Assembly (NCBI RefSeq): GCF_004339665.1
Contig: NZ_SMMU01000014.1
Location: 47,517-111,516, forward strand
DNA from: Azotobacter chroococcum
GTDB taxonomy: Bacteria > Pseudomonadota > Gammaproteobacteria > Pseudomonadales > Pseudomonadaceae
DNA length: 64,000 nucleotides
Direction: 5' to 3'
Part shown: positions 1-11,834 of the stretch, in pieces
Layout of the letters: each line of letters begins with the position of its first letter
Position numbering within the stretch: position 1 is the stretch's first letter
Made by a program: the position numbers and the translations under genes
Notes under the pieces: generated by a model
The model's input: the letters and a program-made list of their open reading frames with translations, nothing else
Database searches by the model: none
What the model was told of the DNA's origin: nothing

Positions 1-1015
1 GGGCGATCTGGCTGCCGGAGTAGATGGCGATCAGGATGAAGCCCATGTGCGACACGCTGGAGTAGGCCACCAGGCGCTTGATGTCGGTCTGTGCGAAGGA
101 CACCAGAGCACCGTAGACGATGGCGAACACGCCGAGGCCCATGGCGATCGGCGCGAACTCCGCCGAGGCGTTGGGGAACAGCGGCAGGGCGAAGCGCAGC
201 AGGCCGTAGGCGGCGGTCTTCAGCAAGATGCCGGCCAGGTCCACGGAGCCGGCGGTCGGTGCCTGGGCATGGGCGTCGGGCAGCCAGGAGTGGAACGGAA
301 TGACCGGGAACTTCACCGCGAAGGAGATGAAGAAGCCGAGCATCAGCAGGAACTCGGTGCCCGGGGCCAGCTGGGTCTTCAGCAGGTCGGCGTAGTTGAA
401 GGTGAGCACGCCGCTCTGGCTGTAGTGGACGAACACCAGGCCGAGGATGGCCACCAGCATGATCAGGCCGCTGGCCTGGGTGAAGATGAAGAACTTGGTG
501 GCGGCAGTGATGCGGGTGTTGCCGGTGCTGCCGCTGTGACCCCAGAGCGCGATGAGGAAATACATCGGCACCAGCATCATTTCCCAGAAGAAGAAGAACA
601 GGAACAGGTCGACGGCGAGGAAGACGCCGACCACGCCACCGAGAATCCACATCAGGTTGAGGTGGAAGAAACCGATCTTCTGCTGGATTTCCTTCCAGGA
701 GCAGAGGACCGAGAGCACACCGAGCAGGCCGGTGAGCACCACCATCAGCATCGACAGGCCATCCAGGGCCAGATGCAGCTCGATGCCGAAGCGCTCGATC
801 CAGCTCAGCCGGAACTCGGCGCTCCAGAGCGGTGCGGCTCCCGGTGCGGGGGCCAGGGTGAAGTCTCCGGTGGCCCACAGCCAGAGGCCGAGAACCAGCA
901 GCAGGGACATGGTCAGCAGCGCGATCCAGCGCGGCAGGGTGGCGCTGTAGCGCTCACCCTGCCAGCACAGCAGGCCGCCGATGAAGGGGATCAGGATCAG
1001 CCAGGGCAGAATCAT
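1..1015 (-). CDS. nuoM: NADH-quinone oxidoreductase subunit M, partial (C-terminal part outside window)
   Basis: Membrane subunit of respiratory complex I and one of the three antiporter-like proton-pumping subunits. About 338 N-terminal residues are present out of the roughly 510 usual for the family; the gene continues past the left edge. It starts MILPWLILIPFIGG and reads through successive hydrophobic helices, with the conserved ITAATKFFIFT and FHSWLPDAHAQAPTAGSV segments typical of NuoM. The ATG lies 27 bp downstream of the nuoL stop, so it is part of the same operon. nuoN should follow just outside the window. Identification is secure; only the missing end limits it. Confidence 0.96.
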   Translation of the reverse strand, partial: MILPWLILIPFIGGLLCWQGERYSATLPRWIALLTMSLLLVLGLWLWATGDFTLAPAPGAAPLWSAEFRLSWIERFGIELHLALDGLSMLMVVLTGLLGVLSVLCSWKEIQQKIGFFHLNLMWILGGVVGVFLAVDLFLFFFFWEMMLVPMYFLIALWGHSGSTGNTRITAATKFFIFTQASGLIMLVAILGLVFVHYSQSGVLTFNYADLLKTQLAPGTEFLLMLGFFISFAVKFPVIPFHSWLPDAHAQAPTAGSVDLAGILLKTAAYGLLRFALPLFPNASAEFAPIAMGLGVFAIVYGALVSFAQTDIKRLVAYSSVSHMGFILIAIYSGSQIA

Positions 1016-1042
1016 GACGGGCTCAATTCCTTTCGCAAAATG

Positions 1043-2890
1043 TCAGGCCAACAGCACGATGCCGAGCAGCAGCACGGCACCGCCGACGATGGAGCCGGCA
1101 TACCAGCGCAGCTGGCCGGTCTCGCTGCGGCTCAGCACCCCGTGACCGCCGCGCGCCAGGCGCGGGATCACGTTGATGCCACGGTCGATGGGGTCGCGGC
1201 CGAGCAGGCGGCAGAGCTGCAGGTAGGGAGTGACGAACAGCCGGTCGTAGAGCCAGTCGAAGCCCCAGGCGGCATACCACAGGGGAATCAGCCGGCGTGC
1301 CGGCTCGCTCTGCGCGATGCCGTCGAGCAGCCTGCGGTCGCCGAGGAACAGCCGCGCGGCTAAGGCGATGCCCACCACGGCGATGATCGCGGAGATGACT
1401 TCCAGCACATGCTTGGCCCCGCCACCGGCGTGGCCGACGCTTTCCGGCAGCACGCCGTGCAGCGGCGGCACTATCCAGGCGCCGACGAAGGTGGACAGGA
1501 CGATCAGCACCGCGAGCGGCAGGTTGTGGGCGATGCCGTGTCCTGCATGCACCTCGCCCTTCGCCTCGCCATGGAAGGCGATGAAGATCAGCCGGAAGGT
1601 GTACAGGGAGGTCAGGAAGGCACCGGCCAGGCCGGCGAAGAGCAGCAGGACGCGGCCGCTGGCGTAGGCTTCCCAGAGAATCTCGTCCTTGGAGTAGAAG
1701 CCCGCGGTCAGCAGCGGCAGGGCCGCCAGTGCGGCGCCACCGACCAGGAAGCTGGCGTAGGCCAGCGGCAGCTTCTTCCACAGCCCGCCCATCTTGAAGA
1801 TGTCCTGTTCGTGGTGGCAGGCGAGGATCACCGAGCCGGAGGCGAGGAACAGCAGAGCCTTGAAGAAGGCGTGGGTCATCAGGTGGAAGATCGCCGCATC
1901 CCAGGCGCCGACGCCCAGGGCGAGGAACATGTAGCCGATCTGGCTCATGGTCGAATAGGCGAGGATGCGCTTGATGTCGGTCTGCACCAGGGCGGCGCAG
2001 CCTGCCAGCAGCAGGGTCACGCCGCCGACGATGCCGACCAGGTCGAGGATCTCCGGAGTCAGCAGGAACAGGCCGTGGGTCCGGGCGATCAGGTAGACGC
2101 CGGCGGTCACCATGGTCGCCGCGTGGATCAGCGCCGAGACCGGGGTAGGGCCGGCCATGGCGTCGGCCAGCCAGGTCTGCAGCGGCAGCTGGGCGGACTT
2201 GCCGACCGCGCCACCGAGCAGCATCAGGGTAGCGATCCACAACCAACTGTCGCCTTCGGCATATTTCTGCGGGGCCAGGCTGACCAGTTCCTGGATATTC
2301 AGGGTGCCCACATTGAAGAACAGGATGAACAGGCCGATGGCCATGAACACGTCGCCGACGCGGGTGACGATGAAGGCCTTGAGCGCCGCATTGCCGTTCT
2401 TGCGTTCGTGGAAGTAGAAGCCGATCAGCAGGTAGGAGCACAGCCCCACGCCTTCCCAGCCGAAGTACAGGAACAGCAGGTTGTCGCCCAGCACCAGGAA
2501 CAGCATGCTGGCGATGAACAGGTTGGTGTAGGCGAAGAAGCGCGAGTAGCCTTCTTCACCGCGCATGTACCAGCTGGCGAACAGGTGGATCAGGAAGCCC
2601 ACGCCGGTGACCACGCCGAGCATGGTGACCGACAGGCCGTCCAGGTAGAGGGTGAAGCTCGGCGCGAAGCCGGCCACGCTCATCCACTGCCACAGCGTCT
2701 GGGTGAAGACGCCGCCTTCCGGCGGGGCGCTGTTGAACTGCCAGATGACATGGGCGGCGGTCAGGGCCGAGAGGCCCACGGAGCCGACGCCGATCAGCGC
2801 CGACAGGTTCTCGGAGAAGCGTCCGCGGGAGAAGGCCAGCAGCAGCCAGCCGATCAGCGGAAACAGACAGGTGAGGAATAGTAGGTTCAT
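1043..2890 (-). CDS. nuoL: NADH-quinone oxidoreductase subunit L
   Basis: The largest antiporter-like membrane subunit of complex I, at the distal end of the proton-pumping arm. It has 615 residues, the usual length, and is almost entirely hydrophobic. Family segments are visible: [19 protein letters not shown] near residue 140, [20 protein letters not shown] near 240, and [18 protein letters not shown] near 340. A long C-terminal lateral helix region follows before the last membrane segment. Its ATG overlaps the nuoK stop codon (ATGA type), indicating translational coupling. No anomalies seen. Confidence 0.97.
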   Translation of the reverse strand: MNLLFLTCLFPLIGWLLLAFSRGRFSENLSALIGVGSVGLSALTAAHVIWQFNSAPPEGGVFTQTLWQWMSVAGFAPSFTLYLDGLSVTMLGVVTGVGFLIHLFASWYMRGEEGYSRFFAYTNLFIASMLFLVLGDNLLFLYFGWEGVGLCSYLLIGFYFHERKNGNAALKAFIVTRVGDVFMAIGLFILFFNVGTLNIQELVSLAPQKYAEGDSWLWIATLMLLGGAVGKSAQLPLQTWLADAMAGPTPVSALIHAATMVTAGVYLIARTHGLFLLTPEILDLVGIVGGVTLLLAGCAALVQTDIKRILAYSTMSQIGYMFLALGVGAWDAAIFHLMTHAFFKALLFLASGSVILACHHEQDIFKMGGLWKKLPLAYASFLVGGAALAALPLLTAGFYSKDEILWEAYASGRVLLLFAGLAGAFLTSLYTFRLIFIAFHGEAKGEVHAGHGIAHNLPLAVLIVLSTFVGAWIVPPLHGVLPESVGHAGGGAKHVLEVISAIIAVVGIALAARLFLGDRRLLDGIAQSEPARRLIPLWYAAWGFDWLYDRLFVTPYLQLCRLLGRDPIDRGINVIPRLARGGHGVLSRSETGQLRWYAGSIVGGAVLLLGIVLLA

Positions 2891-3195
2891 CCGCGCATCT
2901 CGCTGGCAGCGTCGATATCGAGGGTATGGAAGCGGCGATACAGCTGCAGCAGGATCGCCAGGCCGATGCTGGCCTCGGCGGCTGCCAGGGTGATCACCAG
3001 AATGAACATGATCTGGCCGTCAGGCTGAGCCCAGCGGCTGCCGGCAACCACGAAGGCCAGGGCGGCCGCGTTCATCATGACTTCCAGGCTCATCAGCACG
3101 AACAGGATATTGCGCCGCACCATCAGGCCGACCAGGCCGAGGCTGAACAGCACGCCGGACAGCGCCAGACCGTGTTCCATGGGGATTGCATTCAT
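2887..3195 (-). CDS. nuoK: NADH-quinone oxidoreductase subunit K
   Basis: Small membrane subunit of complex I (MrpC-like) with three membrane helices in 102 residues, the normal family length. The conserved glutamates in [14 protein letters not shown] (E38) and in the helix [13 protein letters not shown] (E74) belong to the proton-transfer path known for the family. The start [14 protein letters not shown] was chosen over an upstream in-frame extension because it gives the family length and sits 4 bp after the nuoJ stop. It overlaps the nuoL start by 4 bp. Confidence 0.96.
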   Translation of the reverse strand: MNAIPMEHGLALSGVLFSLGLVGLMVRRNILFVLMSLEVMMNAAALAFVVAGSRWAQPDGQIMFILVITLAAAEASIGLAILLQLYRRFHTLDIDAASEMRG

Positions 3196-3199
3196 CGGG

Positions 3200-3700
3200 T
3201 CACTCCTTGGCTTCGTGGCGGCCGAGGTGGTAGGCGGCAACCAGCGCGGCGAGCAGCAGCATGGAAGCCAGCTCCACCGCCAGCAGGTAGGGTCCGAACA
3301 GCGCGATGCCGACGGCCTTGGCGTCCACCGTCTGCTGGCCGATGACGGCACCGTTCGAGGTGCCGAACAGGACATACAGCAGTTGCACGAGCAGCAGGGC
3401 GGACAGCACCGTCGGTCCGGCCCAGATGCCGGGCTTGAGCCATTGCCGTTCCTGCTCGGCGATAGCCGGACCGAGGTTGAGCATCATCACCACGAAGACG
3501 AACAGCACCATGATGGCGCCGGCGTAGACGATGATTTCCAGCACGCCGGCGAAGGGAGCGCCGAGGCTGAAGAAACACATCGAGACCGCCAGCAGGGAAA
3601 CGATCAGATAGAGCAGGGCATGCACGGGGTTGGTGTGGGTGATCACCCGCAGGGTGGACACCACGGCGGCCCCGGCAGCGAAGTAGAACGCGAATTCCAT
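3200..3700 (-). CDS. nuoJ: NADH-quinone oxidoreductase subunit J
   Basis: Membrane subunit of complex I at the junction between the hydrophilic and membrane arms. It has 166 residues with five predicted hydrophobic segments. The typical N-terminal half carries [17 protein letters not shown] and then [20 protein letters not shown], the third helix whose pi-bulge is linked to coupling in characterised complexes. It lies 13 bp downstream of nuoI and 4 bp upstream of nuoK. Nothing unusual. Confidence 0.96.
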   Translation of the reverse strand: MEFAFYFAAGAAVVSTLRVITHTNPVHALLYLIVSLLAVSMCFFSLGAPFAGVLEIIVYAGAIMVLFVFVVMMLNLGPAIAEQERQWLKPGIWAGPTVLSALLLVQLLYVLFGTSNGAVIGQQTVDAKAVGIALFGPYLLAVELASMLLLAALVAAYHLGRHEAKE

Positions 3701-3713
3701 CTTTCCTGGGTCC

Positions 3714-4262
3714 TTAAGGCAGCAGGCCTTTCACGTTGATCGGCTCGGCTTCGTTCTGCGCGGTACCTTTCGGCTTGCCGGCGATCGCCATGCCCGCCAC
3801 GCGGTAGAAGTTGTAGTCCGGGTATTTGCCGGGACCGGCGATCAGCAGGTCCTCCTTCTCGTAGACCAGCTCCTGGCGCTTGAACTCGGCCATCTCGAAG
3901 TCCGGGGTCAGCTGGATCGCGGTGGTCGGGCAGGCTTCCTCGCAGAGGCCGCAGAAGATGCAGCGCGAGAAGTTGATGCGGAAGAATTCCGGATACCAGC
4001 GGCCGTCGTCCTTCTCGGCCTTCTGCAGGGAGATGCAGCCGACCGGGCAGGCCACCGCGCAGAGGTTGCAGGCCACGCAGCGCTCTTCGCCGTCGGGATC
4101 GCGGGTCAGCACGATGCGGCCGCGATAGCGTGGCGGCAGGTAGACGGGCTCTTCCGGGTACTGCAGGGTGTCGCGCTTGCGGAAGGCGTGGGAGAACACC
4201 ATCACCAGGCTGCGCAGCTGGGTGAAGGTGCCGTACAGCACCTCTCCAATGTATTTGAACAT
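3714..4262 (-). CDS. nuoI: NADH-quinone oxidoreductase subunit I (two 4Fe-4S clusters)
   Basis: Peripheral-arm ferredoxin-like subunit carrying clusters N6a and N6b on the electron path from NADH to quinone. In 182 residues there are two complete CxxCxxCxxxC motifs: C62, C65, C68, C72 and C101, C104, C107, C111. The C-terminal tail after about residue 145 ([13 protein letters not shown] and onward) has no motif that I can assign. It sits 14 bp downstream of nuoH and 13 bp upstream of nuoJ in the operon. Confidence 0.97.
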   Translation of the reverse strand: MFKYIGEVLYGTFTQLRSLVMVFSHAFRKRDTLQYPEEPVYLPPRYRGRIVLTRDPDGEERCVACNLCAVACPVGCISLQKAEKDDGRWYPEFFRINFSRCIFCGLCEEACPTTAIQLTPDFEMAEFKRQELVYEKEDLLIAGPGKYPDYNFYRVAGMAIAGKPKGTAQNEAEPINVKGLLP

Positions 4263-4276
4263 GGCGTGTTTTCTCC

Positions 4277-5266
4277 TTACTGGGCCGCCAGCACGAGCGC
4301 GCCGGTCGCCAGCAGGTTGAGCAGGGTCAGGGGCAGGCAGAACTTCCAGCTGAAGGCCATCACCTGGTCATAGCGCGGGCGCGGAATGGCGGCGCGCAGC
4401 AGGATGAACAGCATGATGAAGAAGGCGGTCTTCAGGGCGAACCAGAGGAAGGACAGCTGCGGCAGGATGCCGAACGGGCCGTGCCAGCCGCCGAAGAACA
4501 GGGTCACCAGCAGCGCCGAGACCAGCACGATGCCGATGTACTCGCCGACGAAGAACATGCCCCACTTCATCCCCGCATACTCGATGTGGTAGCCGTCGGC
4601 CAGTTCCTGCTCGGCTTCCGGCTGGTCGAAGGGGTGACGGTGGGTCACCGCGACGCCGGCGATGAAGAAGGTACAGAAGCCGAAGAACTGCGGGATGATG
4701 AACCAGAGGTGCTGCGCCTGGTACTCGACGATGTCGCGCATGTTGAAGGAGCCGGCCTGGGCAACCACGCCCATCAGCGCCAGGGCCATAAACACCTCGT
4801 AGGAGATGGTCTGGGCCGAGGCGCGCAGGCTGCCGAGCAGGGCGAACTTGTTGTTGCTCGACCAGCCGGCGAAGAGCACCGCGTACACCGCGAGGCCGGC
4901 CATGGCGAAGAAGAACAGCAGGCCGATGTTGAGGTCGGCCACGCCCCAGGTCGGAGTCACCGGCACCACGGCGAAAGCCATCAGCAGCGCACTCATGGCG
5001 ACGATCGGCGCCAGGGTGAAGATCAGCTTGTCGGCGAACGGCGGCGTCCAGTCCTCCTTGAAGAACATCTTCAGCATGTCCGCACCGAGCTGGAACATGC
5101 CGAACGGGCCGACCCGGTTGGGACCGTAGCGATCCTGCCAGAGGCCGAGCAGGCGGCGCTCGACGAAGCTGAGCAGGGCGCCGCAGACGACCACGGCCAG
5201 CAGGATGACGATGGCCTTGAGAACGGCGACGACGATTTCGATGAGTTCGGGAGTGATCCAGCTCAT
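4277..5266 (-). CDS. nuoH: NADH-quinone oxidoreductase subunit H
   Basis: Membrane subunit of complex I that forms most of the quinone-binding chamber. It has 329 residues with about eight hydrophobic helices. The conserved loop [14 protein letters not shown] lies near residue 45, and a later loop reads [19 protein letters not shown], a hallmark of NuoH/ND1. The ATG overlaps the stop of nuoG by 4 bp (ATGA), so translation is probably coupled. The start [13 protein letters not shown] gives the normal family length. Confidence 0.97.
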   Translation of the reverse strand: MSWITPELIEIVVAVLKAIVILLAVVVCGALLSFVERRLLGLWQDRYGPNRVGPFGMFQLGADMLKMFFKEDWTPPFADKLIFTLAPIVAMSALLMAFAVVPVTPTWGVADLNIGLLFFFAMAGLAVYAVLFAGWSSNNKFALLGSLRASAQTISYEVFMALALMGVVAQAGSFNMRDIVEYQAQHLWFIIPQFFGFCTFFIAGVAVTHRHPFDQPEAEQELADGYHIEYAGMKWGMFFVGEYIGIVLVSALLVTLFFGGWHGPFGILPQLSFLWFALKTAFFIMLFILLRAAIPRPRYDQVMAFSWKFCLPLTLLNLLATGALVLAAQ

Positions 5267-7977
5267 TGCACAGCCTCCTGCAGAGCGCTGGCCAGACGGC
5301 CGAAAAGCGTGGCGGGGATGCCCGGCAGGCCGGCCGGCAGGGCCACCAGGCCGATGCCCAGGTTGGCGTCCACCCGCAGCGGCAGGCGCAGTTCCACGCC
5401 GTCGATGCGCAGGCTGAGCAGGGTTCCCTCGTGGACGCCGAGACGCTCGGCCTCGGCCTCGGCCAGGGCGATGTAGGGCTGCGGGATGCGCTCCTGCACA
5501 GGGGCGGCAAGCGCGCTGGTTTCCTCGCTGCCGAACAGGTGGTGGAAGGGCACCACCTGCCAGCTGCCCCGCGGCGGGTTGAAGGCTGCCGGCGGTTCGG
5601 CGAACCAGGTCAGGCGATCGCCCTGCGCCTCGATCAGGCGGATGCCCGGGTCGCCGGCGCGCAGGTGGCCGCCGACCTCGGCCTGGAACTTGTTCCAGGC
5701 CTGCGGCGAGTTCCAGCCCGGCGACCAGGCGAAGGGGATCTGCTGGCGATCCTCGGTGCTGCCGGCATAGCCCTCCATGGAGAAGGCGAAGGCACTGTCC
5801 TGATCCTGCGGCGCGCGCGGCTCGTGCACGCTGATGTTGGCGCGCATGGCGGTGCGGCCGCTGTAGCGATGCGGTTCGCGGGCCAGCTTCAGGCCCTTGA
5901 TGCGGAACGCGGCATTCGGCGCGGCGTTGCGGATGCCGGCCAGCTGCGGATGGGCATCGGCACAGGCGGCGGTGACCTGGTCGAGCTGGGTCCAGTCGAC
6001 AGTGCGGCCCTGCAGGGCGCTGTGCAGGGCATGCAGCCAGCGCCAGCCCTCGCGCACCAGGTTGTCGGCGTCGTAGTAGCTCGGCTCGAAAACCTGGAAG
6101 AAGCGCTGGGCACGGCCTTCCTGGCTGACCAGGGTACCGTCGGCCTCGGCGAAGCTGGCCACCGGCAGCCGCAGGTGGGCCCGGGCTGCGGTGGCGGTCT
6201 GCTGGTGATCGGCGACGATCACCGCCTTCGCGGCCGCCAGGGCGGTATCCACCCGGGCCGGATCGGCACGGCGATACAGGTCGTTTTCCAGGATCACCAC
6301 GGCATCGGCCTCGCCGCTGGCGAGCTGCTCGAGCGCAGCGTCCAGCGAGTGGCCGCCGAGCAGGGCCAGGCCCAGGCTGTTGGCTTCCGGCGCGACCAGG
6401 CTGATGCCGGCGTTCTTCTGCCGCTTGTGCAGGGCCTTGGCGATGTTCGCCGCGGCTTCGAGGATGGCCCGGGAGCCCAGGGAAGTGCCGGAAACCAGCA
6501 GCGGGCGCCTGGCGGCCAGCAGGGCGTCGGCGATGCGCCGGGCCAGTTCGGCGGCCTCGGGCTCGAGCCCCTCGACGGCCGGTGCTTCGGGATCGATGGC
6601 ATGGGCCACAGCAAAGCCCAGGCGGGCCAGATCGTCCGGCGCGGCATGCACGCATTCGGCCGCCACGTCGTCCAGCCGGGTGGCGGCCAGGCTGGCGATG
6701 AACAGCGGGCTCAGCGCGCGCTGGGCGATGTTCTTCACTGCCGCATCCAGCCAGGGCTGGACCTTCATGCTGGCGGCCATCTCCTCGGCCTTGCCCTTGA
6801 CCGACTGGCGCAGGGCCAGAGCGATGCGCGCGGCAGTCTGGGTCAGATCCTCGCCTAGCACGAACACCGCATCATGGTTCTCGATCTCACGCAGCGAGGG
6901 GGTTGGCAGCGGGCCTTCCTGCAGGATCTGCAGGGCCAGTTGCAGGCGTTCCAGTTCACCCGCCTCGATGCCGCTGGAGAAGTTCTCGGGGCCGACCAGC
7001 TCGCGCAGGGCGAAGTTGCTTTCCAGGCTGGCGCGTGGCGAGCCGATGCCGATCACGCGACGATCCTTGAGCAGGGCGACGGAGTGGTCGAGGGCGGCGT
7101 CGATTCCGAGCTTCTTGTCGCTGCCCAGGAGCGGCTGACGCGGGCGATCGATGCGGTTGACATAGCCGTAGCCGAAGCGGCCGCGGTCGCAGAGGAAGTA
7201 GTGGTTCACCGAGCCGTTGTAGCGGTTCTCGATGCGTCGCAGTTCGCCGTAGCGCTCGCCGGGGCTGATGTTGCAGCCGACCGAGCAGCCATGACAGATG
7301 CTCGGGGCGAACTGCATGTCCCACTTGCGGTTGTAACGCTCGGAGTGGGTCTTGTCGGTGAACACCCCGGTCGGGCAGACCTCGGTGAGGTTGCCGGAAA
7401 ACTCGCTCTCCAGCACGCCGTCCTCGACCCGTCCGAAATAGATGTTGTCGTGGGCGCCGTAGACGCCCAGATCGGTGCCGCCGGCATAGTCCTTGTAGTA
7501 GCGCACGCAGCGATAGCAGGCGATGCAGCGGTTCATCTCGTGGGCGATGAACGGACCGAGCTCCTGGTTCTGGTGGGTGCGCTTGGTGAAGCGGTAGCGG
7601 CGCATGGTGTGGCCGGTCATCACCGTCATGTCCTGCAGGTGGCAGTGACCGCCTTCCTCGCACACCGGGCAGTCGTGCGGGTGGTTGGTCATCAGCCACT
7701 CGACGACGCTCTCGCGAAACTGCTTCGCCTCCTCGTCGTCGATGGAGATCCAACTGTTGTCGGTGGCGGGGGTCATGCAGGACATGACGAGGCGACCGCG
7801 TTTGTCGTTCTCGTCGTTGTACTGCTTGACCGCGCACTGGCGGCAGGCGCCGACGCTGCCTAGCGCCGGGTGCCAGCAGAAGTAGGGAATGTCGAGTCCG
7901 AGGGACAGACAGGCCTGGAGCAGGTTGTCCGCGCCATCGACTTCGAACGTCTTGCCGTCTACGTGGATAGTGGCCAT
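5263..7977 (-). CDS. nuoG: NADH-quinone oxidoreductase subunit G
   Basis: The largest peripheral-arm subunit (904 residues), holding several iron-sulfur clusters of complex I. The N-terminus is a 2Fe-2S ferredoxin domain ([18 protein letters not shown]), followed by the His-Cys cluster region [16 protein letters not shown] and a 4Fe-4S region [14 protein letters not shown]. Around residue 228, CHGCSVGCN plus a downstream Cys gives the extra N7-type cluster found in the E. coli and Pseudomonas proteins. The rest is a molybdopterin-oxidoreductase-like fold that has lost its cofactor function in this family. A 160-bp gap separates it from nuoF, unlike the tight spacing elsewhere in the operon. 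Confidence 0.97.
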   Translation of the reverse strand: MATIHVDGKTFEVDGADNLLQACLSLGLDIPYFCWHPALGSVGACRQCAVKQYNDENDKRGRLVMSCMTPATDNSWISIDDEEAKQFRESVVEWLMTNHPHDCPVCEEGGHCHLQDMTVMTGHTMRRYRFTKRTHQNQELGPFIAHEMNRCIACYRCVRYYKDYAGGTDLGVYGAHDNIYFGRVEDGVLESEFSGNLTEVCPTGVFTDKTHSERYNRKWDMQFAPSICHGCSVGCNISPGERYGELRRIENRYNGSVNHYFLCDRGRFGYGYVNRIDRPRQPLLGSDKKLGIDAALDHSVALLKDRRVIGIGSPRASLESNFALRELVGPENFSSGIEAGELERLQLALQILQEGPLPTPSLREIENHDAVFVLGEDLTQTAARIALALRQSVKGKAEEMAASMKVQPWLDAAVKNIAQRALSPLFIASLAATRLDDVAAECVHAAPDDLARLGFAVAHAIDPEAPAVEGLEPEAAELARRIADALLAARRPLLVSGTSLGSRAILEAAANIAKALHKRQKNAGISLVAPEANSLGLALLGGHSLDAALEQLASGEADAVVILENDLYRRADPARVDTALAAAKAVIVADHQQTATAARAHLRLPVASFAEADGTLVSQEGRAQRFFQVFEPSYYDADNLVREGWRWLHALHSALQGRTVDWTQLDQVTAACADAHPQLAGIRNAAPNAAFRIKGLKLAREPHRYSGRTAMRANISVHEPRAPQDQDSAFAFSMEGYAGSTEDRQQIPFAWSPGWNSPQAWNKFQAEVGGHLRAGDPGIRLIEAQGDRLTWFAEPPAAFNPPRGSWQVVPFHHLFGSEETSALAAPVQERIPQPYIALAEAEAERLGVHEGTLLSLRIDGVELRLPLRVDANLGIGLVALPAGLPGIPATLFGRLASALQEAVQ

Positions 7978-7995
7978 GGTTCAGTTTTCTTCAAT

Positions 7996-8011
7996 ACCCG
8001 CCGGAGCGGGT
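7996..8011 (-). other. Short hairpin between nuoF and nuoG
   Basis: Perfect 6-bp stem (ACCCGC / GCGGGT) with a 4-nt loop, 18 nt upstream of the nuoG ATG inside the 160-bp nuoF-nuoG spacer. No T-run follows on the minus strand, so it is not a rho-independent terminator. It could influence nuoG translation or mark an mRNA processing point; that is inference. Nothing else recognisable is in the spacer. Confidence 0.4.
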
Positions 8012-8137
8012 GTGGCTAATGGAATCCGGTCTGTGGCGCTGCATGGGGCAGCCGCCGACGCAGGTCGGGGCGGGCACTGGAGCCCGGCGGGCCATGGATC
8101 GGGCCCCGGCTCCGTTCGACCTGCGTTTCGAGCAAAC

Positions 8138-9487
8138 TCAAACCTGTGAAGCGGCGACGCCCGGGCGTGTCTCGTTGGGGGTTCCCCGCACGCCGGCCTC
8201 GAACTCCTGGCGGAAATACTTGAGGGCGCTGCCCAGCGGCTCGACGGCACCCGGTGCGTGGGCGCAGAAGGTCTTGCCCGGGCCGAGGAAGTTGACCAGC
8301 TGCTCCAGGGTCTCCAGGTCGCCGGGCTGGCCTTCGCCACGCTCCAGGGCGCGCAGCAGCTTGACGCTCCACGGCAGGCCGTCGCGGCAGGGGGTGCACC
8401 AGCCGCAGGATTCGCGGGCGAAGAACTCCTCCATGTTGCGCAGCAGCGAGACCATGTTGATGCTGTCGTCCACCGCCAGGGCCAGGCCGGTGCCCATGCG
8501 GGTGCCGACCTTGCCGATGCCGCCGGCGTACATCTGCGCGTCCAGGTGTTCGGGGAGCAGGAAGCCGGTACCGGCCCCGCCGGGCTGCCAGCACTTGAGC
8601 CGGTAGCCGTCGCGCATGCCGCCGGCGTAGTCCTCGAACAGCTCGCGGGCGGTGATGCCGAAGGGCAGTTCCCAGAGGCCGGGGTTCTTCACCTTGCCGG
8701 AGAAGCCCATCAGCTTGGTGCCCATGTCCTCGCTGCCGGGGCGGGCTAGGGACTTGTACCAGTCGACGCCGTTGCCGACGATCGCCGGCACGTTGCTCAG
8801 GGTTTCGACGTTGTTCACGCAGGTCGGCTTGCCCCAAACGCCGACGGCGGCGGGGAAGGGCGGCTTGGAGCGCGGATTGGCGCGACGGCCCTCGAGGGAG
8901 TTGATCAGCGCGGTTTCCTCGCCGCAGATGTAGCGGCCGGCGCCGGTGTGCACAAACAGCTCGAAGTCGAAGCCGCTGCCGAGGATGTTCTTGCCGAGCA
9001 GGCCGGCGGCCTTGGCTTCGGCGATGGCGCGGTTGAGATTGCGAGCCGCATCGACATACTCGCCGCGCAGGAAGATGTATCCGCGATAGGCCTTCAGCGC
9101 CCGGGCGCTGATCAGCATGCCCTCGATCAGCTGGTGCGGCAGCTGCTCCATGAGCAGGCGGTCCTTCCAGGTGTTCGGCTCCATCTCGTCCGCGTTGCAC
9201 AGCAGGTAGCGGATGTTGATGGATTCGTCGGCGGGCATCAGGCCCCATTTGATGCCGGTGGAGAAGCCCGCGCCGCCCCGGCCCTTGAGGCCGGAGTCCT
9301 TCACGGTGGCGACGATGTCGGCCGGCGACATCTCGGCGAGCGCCTTGCGGGCCGCGGCATAGCCGTTCTTCTGCTGGTACTCGTCGAGCCAGACCGGCTC
9401 GGCATCATCGCGCAGGCGCCAGGTCAGGGGATGGGTTTCCGCCGTGCGGGGAGTACGGTTGGCGGGACCGATGGAGGTAAGGGTCAT
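8138..9487 (-). CDS. nuoF: NADH-quinone oxidoreductase subunit F (NADH/FMN binding)
   Basis: The subunit where NADH is oxidised: it binds FMN and cluster N3. In 449 residues the NADH/FMN glycine-rich motif [16 protein letters not shown] is near residue 60, and the 4Fe-4S ligands are SCGWCTPCR (C361, C364, C367) with a distal Cys at 408. The ATG ([12 protein letters not shown]) overlaps the nuoE stop by 4 bp; this start was preferred to a longer in-frame reading because of that coupling and the family length. The C-terminal tail after about residue 425 is variable in the family. Confidence 0.97.
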   Translation of the reverse strand: MTLTSIGPANRTPRTAETHPLTWRLRDDAEPVWLDEYQQKNGYAAARKALAEMSPADIVATVKDSGLKGRGGAGFSTGIKWGLMPADESINIRYLLCNADEMEPNTWKDRLLMEQLPHQLIEGMLISARALKAYRGYIFLRGEYVDAARNLNRAIAEAKAAGLLGKNILGSGFDFELFVHTGAGRYICGEETALINSLEGRRANPRSKPPFPAAVGVWGKPTCVNNVETLSNVPAIVGNGVDWYKSLARPGSEDMGTKLMGFSGKVKNPGLWELPFGITARELFEDYAGGMRDGYRLKCWQPGGAGTGFLLPEHLDAQMYAGGIGKVGTRMGTGLALAVDDSINMVSLLRNMEEFFARESCGWCTPCRDGLPWSVKLLRALERGEGQPGDLETLEQLVNFLGPGKTFCAHAPGAVEPLGSALKYFRQEFEAGVRGTPNETRPGVAASQV

Positions 9488-9978
9488 GGGTAGGCCTCCA
9501 GCAGTTGGTCGATGCCTTCGGGAGTCAGGTTGCCGAAGGTGTCGTCGTCGATCATCAGGGCCGGGGCCTTGTCGCAGTTGCCCAGGCAGCATACCGGCAG
9601 CAGGGTGAAGCGGCCGTCGCGGGTCGTCTGGCCGGGGGTGATGCCGAGCTTCTGGCGGATGGCGCCGAGCACGTCCTCATGGCCGCCGATGTAGCAGGTC
9701 ATGCTGTCGCACACGCGGATCACGTGGCGTCCCACCGGTACACGGAAGATCTGGCTGTAGAAGGTGGCCACGCCTTCGACGTCGCTGGCCGGAATGCCGA
9801 GAATCCCGGCGATCGCCGCGATGGCGCCGTCTGGCACCCAGCCGCGCTCTTTCTGGACGATCTTCAGCGCCTCGATGGAGGCGGCGCGCGGGTCCTCGTA
9901 GTGGTGCATCTCGTGCTCGATGGCCGAGCGTTCGGTTTCGCTGAGGACGAAACGGTCGGTCTGGATAATTGAGTTCAT
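9484..9978 (-). CDS. nuoE: NADH-quinone oxidoreductase subunit E (2Fe-2S)
   Basis: Thioredoxin-fold 2Fe-2S subunit (cluster N1a) that pairs with NuoF. It has 164 residues with cluster ligands C90, C95 ([11 protein letters not shown]) and C131, C135 ([10 protein letters not shown]), the standard pattern. The N-terminal helical domain starts about residue 12. It is separated from nuoCD by a single base and overlaps nuoF by 4 bp. Confidence 0.97.
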   Translation of the reverse strand: MNSIIQTDRFVLSETERSAIEHEMHHYEDPRAASIEALKIVQKERGWVPDGAIAAIAGILGIPASDVEGVATFYSQIFRVPVGRHVIRVCDSMTCYIGGHEDVLGAIRQKLGITPGQTTRDGRFTLLPVCCLGNCDKAPALMIDDDTFGNLTPEGIDQLLEAYP

Positions 9979-9979
9979 G

Positions 9980-11761
9980 TCAGCGGTCCACGTCGGCCAT
10001 AACGAAGTCGATGCTGCCCAGATAGGCGATCAGGTCGGCCACCATGCTGCCGCGGATCACCGAGGGAATCTGCTGCAGGTGGGCATAGCTCGGGGTGCGG
10101 ATCCGCGTACGGTAGCTCATGGTGCTGCCGTCGCTGGTCAGGTAGTAGCTGTTGATGCCCTTGGTCGCCTCGATCATCTGGAAGGACTCGTTGGCCGGCA
10201 TCACCGGACCCCAGGACACCTGCAGGAAGTGGGTGATCAGGGTCTCGATGTGCTGCAGCGTGCGCTCTTTCGGTGGCGGCGTGGTCAGCGGATGGTCGGC
10301 CTTGTAGGGGCCTTCCGGCATGTTCTTCAGGCACTGCTCGATGATCCGCAGGCTCTGGCGCATCTCGCCCATCTTGACCATGCAGCGGTCGTAGGCATCG
10401 CCGTTGTGCGCCAGCGGGACCTCGAACTCGAAGTTTTCATAGCCGGAATAGGGGCGCGCCTTGCGCAGGTCGAAGTCGAGCCCGGTGGCGCGCAGACCGG
10501 CGCCGGTGACGCCCCACTCCAGTGCCTGCCTGGTGTCGTACTGGGCCACGCCCATGGTCCGGCCGCGCAGGATGCTGTTCTGCAGCGCCGCCTTCTCGTA
10601 CTCGTCGAGGCGCTTGGGCATCCACTCGATGAACTCCCTGACCAGACCGTCCCAGCCGCGCGGCAGGTCGTGGGCGACCCCGCCGATGCGGTACCAGGCC
10701 GGGTGCAGGCGGAAGCCGGTGATGGCCTCGACCACCTTGTAGGCGCGCTGACGGTCGGTGAAGGTGAAGAACACCGGCGTCATGGCACCGACGTCCTGGA
10801 TGTAGGTGCCGAGGTAGAGCAGGTGGTTCAGGATGCGGAAGAACTCCGCCATCATGATGCGGATGACGTCGACCCGTTGTGGCACCTTGATGCCGGCCAG
10901 CTTCTCGACTGCCAGCACGTAGGGCAGGTTATTCATCACCCCGCCGAGGTAGTCGATGCGGTCGGTGTAGGGGATGAAGCTGTGCCAGCTCTGCCGCTCG
11001 GCCATCTTCTCGGCGCCGCGGTGGTGGTAGCCGATCTCCGGCACGCAGTCGACGATTTCCTCGCCGTCCAGTTGCAGGATGATGCGGAAGGCACCGTGGG
11101 CGGAGGGGTGGTTGGGGCCGAGGTTGAGGAACATGAAGTCCTCGTGCTCGCCGCCGCGCTTCATGCCCCACTCCTCGGGCTTGAAGCGCAGGGCTTCCTG
11201 CTCAAGGTCCTGTTTGGCCGCCGACAGGCTGTAGGGATCGAATTCGGTGGCGCGGGCCGGGTAGTCCTTGCGCAGCGGATGGCCTTCCCAGGTCGGCGGC
11301 ATCAGGATGCGGGTCAGGTGCGGGTGGCCGGCGAAATCGATGCCGTACATGTCCCAGACCTCGCGCTCGTGCCAGTTGGCGTTCGGCCAGATGCCGGTGG
11401 CGCTGGGCAGCCTGAGATCGCCTTCCTTCAAGGCGACTTTGATCATCACGTCGCTGTTTCGTTCGATCGACAGCAGGTGATAGAAGACGCTGAAGTCGGC
11501 TTCCGGCAGGCCGCGGCGCTGGGTGCGCAGGCGCTCGTCGACGCCATGCAGGTCATAGAGCATGACGTAGGGGCGCGGCAGATTGCGCAAGAAGCGCAGG
11601 ACTTCGATGAGTTGTTCCCGTGCTACCCAAAGTACGGGCATACCCGTGCGGGTGCTTTGTACGGTGAAGGTTTCAGCACCAAAACGGGAATTGAGTTCGG
11701 CGACCACATCGTGGTCGTCGGCCTTGTACGGCGGAATGGACAGAACGCTGTCTGCAGTCAT
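9980..11761 (-). CDS. nuoC: NADH-quinone oxidoreductase subunit CD (fused)
   Basis: Natural fusion of the NuoC (30 kDa) and NuoD (49 kDa) subunits, as in E. coli and Pseudomonas; 593 residues. The C domain occupies roughly residues 1-185, including [18 protein letters not shown]. The D domain starts near residue 205 with [13 protein letters not shown], the quinone-site segment of the 49 kDa subunit, and contains [15 protein letters not shown] and ends [11 protein letters not shown]. It forms the quinone-reduction end of the peripheral arm together with NuoB. It sits between nuoB (73 bp) and nuoE (1 bp). Confidence 0.97.
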   Translation of the reverse strand: MTADSVLSIPPYKADDHDVVAELNSRFGAETFTVQSTRTGMPVLWVAREQLIEVLRFLRNLPRPYVMLYDLHGVDERLRTQRRGLPEADFSVFYHLLSIERNSDVMIKVALKEGDLRLPSATGIWPNANWHEREVWDMYGIDFAGHPHLTRILMPPTWEGHPLRKDYPARATEFDPYSLSAAKQDLEQEALRFKPEEWGMKRGGEHEDFMFLNLGPNHPSAHGAFRIILQLDGEEIVDCVPEIGYHHRGAEKMAERQSWHSFIPYTDRIDYLGGVMNNLPYVLAVEKLAGIKVPQRVDVIRIMMAEFFRILNHLLYLGTYIQDVGAMTPVFFTFTDRQRAYKVVEAITGFRLHPAWYRIGGVAHDLPRGWDGLVREFIEWMPKRLDEYEKAALQNSILRGRTMGVAQYDTRQALEWGVTGAGLRATGLDFDLRKARPYSGYENFEFEVPLAHNGDAYDRCMVKMGEMRQSLRIIEQCLKNMPEGPYKADHPLTTPPPKERTLQHIETLITHFLQVSWGPVMPANESFQMIEATKGINSYYLTSDGSTMSYRTRIRTPSYAHLQQIPSVIRGSMVADLIAYLGSIDFVMADVDR

Positions 11762-11834
11762 GGTCTCGGTCGCTTTCGGTCAACGGACAGAATGAGCCTG
11801 GGCTTGCCGCGCGGATGGGCGCGGAAAGGCCGGC

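Noticed and set aside
47..1363. A 438-codon plus-strand frame over nuoM/nuoL
   Set aside because: Shadow of the complex I genes, with composition unlike a protein.
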